From: an uncultured Mycoplasmatota bacterium | GTDB taxonomy: Bacteria > Bacillota_I > Bacilli_A > RF39 > UBA660 | Reading direction: 5' to 3' | Assembly: GCA_946494345.1 (NCBI GenBank) | Contig: CAMMBX010000008.1 | Location: 1-21,659, forward strand | DNA: 21,659 nucleotides | Part shown: positions 21,607-21,659 of the stretch, piece by piece | Position numbering within the stretch: position 1 is the stretch's first letter | How the letters are laid out: each line of letters begins with the position of its first letter | Notes under the pieces: generated by a model | What the model was told of the DNA's origin: nothing | Databases searched by the model: none | What the model saw: the letters and a program-made list of their open reading frames with translations, nothing else | Position numbers and translations under genes: made by a program

Positions 21607-21659
21607 CCCTAGTTTGACAGTTTTAATATAAAAACCCTTGCAACCCTAGATAAAATCTA
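21607..21659. other. Non-rplL sequence at the right edge
   Basis: These 53 bases do not continue rplL in any frame I can read. They include a palindrome, TAGAT-TTT-ATCTA on the minus strand (21647-21659). Composition is A+T rich like the rest. Origin unknown. Confidence 0.5.

Noticed and set aside
1..21659. CRISPR arrays, tRNA genes and insertion sequences
   Set aside because: No regularly spaced repeats, no tRNA cloverleaf with CCA or TTC-A arm, and no transposase-like frame were seen.

Overview
The window is about 70 % A+T and its layout is that of a low-G+C Gram-positive bacterium. The order rplL ... rsmC-like methyltransferase - rpoB - rpoC is that of Bacillota, and spo0A points to a spore-forming ancestry. 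RpoB has Asn at the position equivalent to E. coli His526, as reported for Mollicutes. UGA is nevertheless an ordinary stop here, for example in the ATGA overlap at 2612-2615, and rpoB and rpoC are full length under the standard bacterial code. I infer an uncultured Bacilli lineage close to Mollicutes, of the RF39 type. No marker here fixes the species.

All recognised genes lie on the minus strand, so transcription runs from right to left. From the right: a rplL 3' end with its terminator (21461-21606); two genes of unknown function for an anchored surface protein and a zinc-ribbon membrane protein (20716-21423, 20009-20647); a strong promoter and a hairpin leader; then the rsmC-like methyltransferase, rpoB and rpoC (11855-19772), ending in a perfect 10-bp-stem terminator that includes the rpoC stop codon. 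Next come a HAD/5'-nucleotidase-like gene, a 62-aa membrane protein and gapA (9971-11781), then a terminator, a new promoter, and pgk, a GT4 lipid glycosyltransferase and tpiA (6715-9865).

The stretch 6441-6714 holds no protein gene with a clear start. It contains nested inverted repeats behind a plus-strand TATAAT box, which I read as a candidate structured RNA, possibly 6S-like. Left of it are a 164-aa unknown gene, spo0A with a 0A-box match upstream, and an operon with a near-consensus promoter. That operon encodes an AAA/DUF4143-type ATPase with changed catalytic motifs, an HEIIH metallopeptidase-like protein, gpmI, and a small disrupted reading frame. An ankyrin-repeat gene closes the left end.

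The glycolytic genes gapA, pgk, tpiA and gpmI together cover most of lower glycolysis (enolase and pyruvate kinase are not in the window). They are split among several transcription units and interleaved with signalling, lipid and unknown genes. Both ends of the window look foreign: the first ~50 bases are 60 % G+C, and rplL loses its homology at ~21607 with an in-frame stop beyond. I read these as assembly junctions first and biology second.
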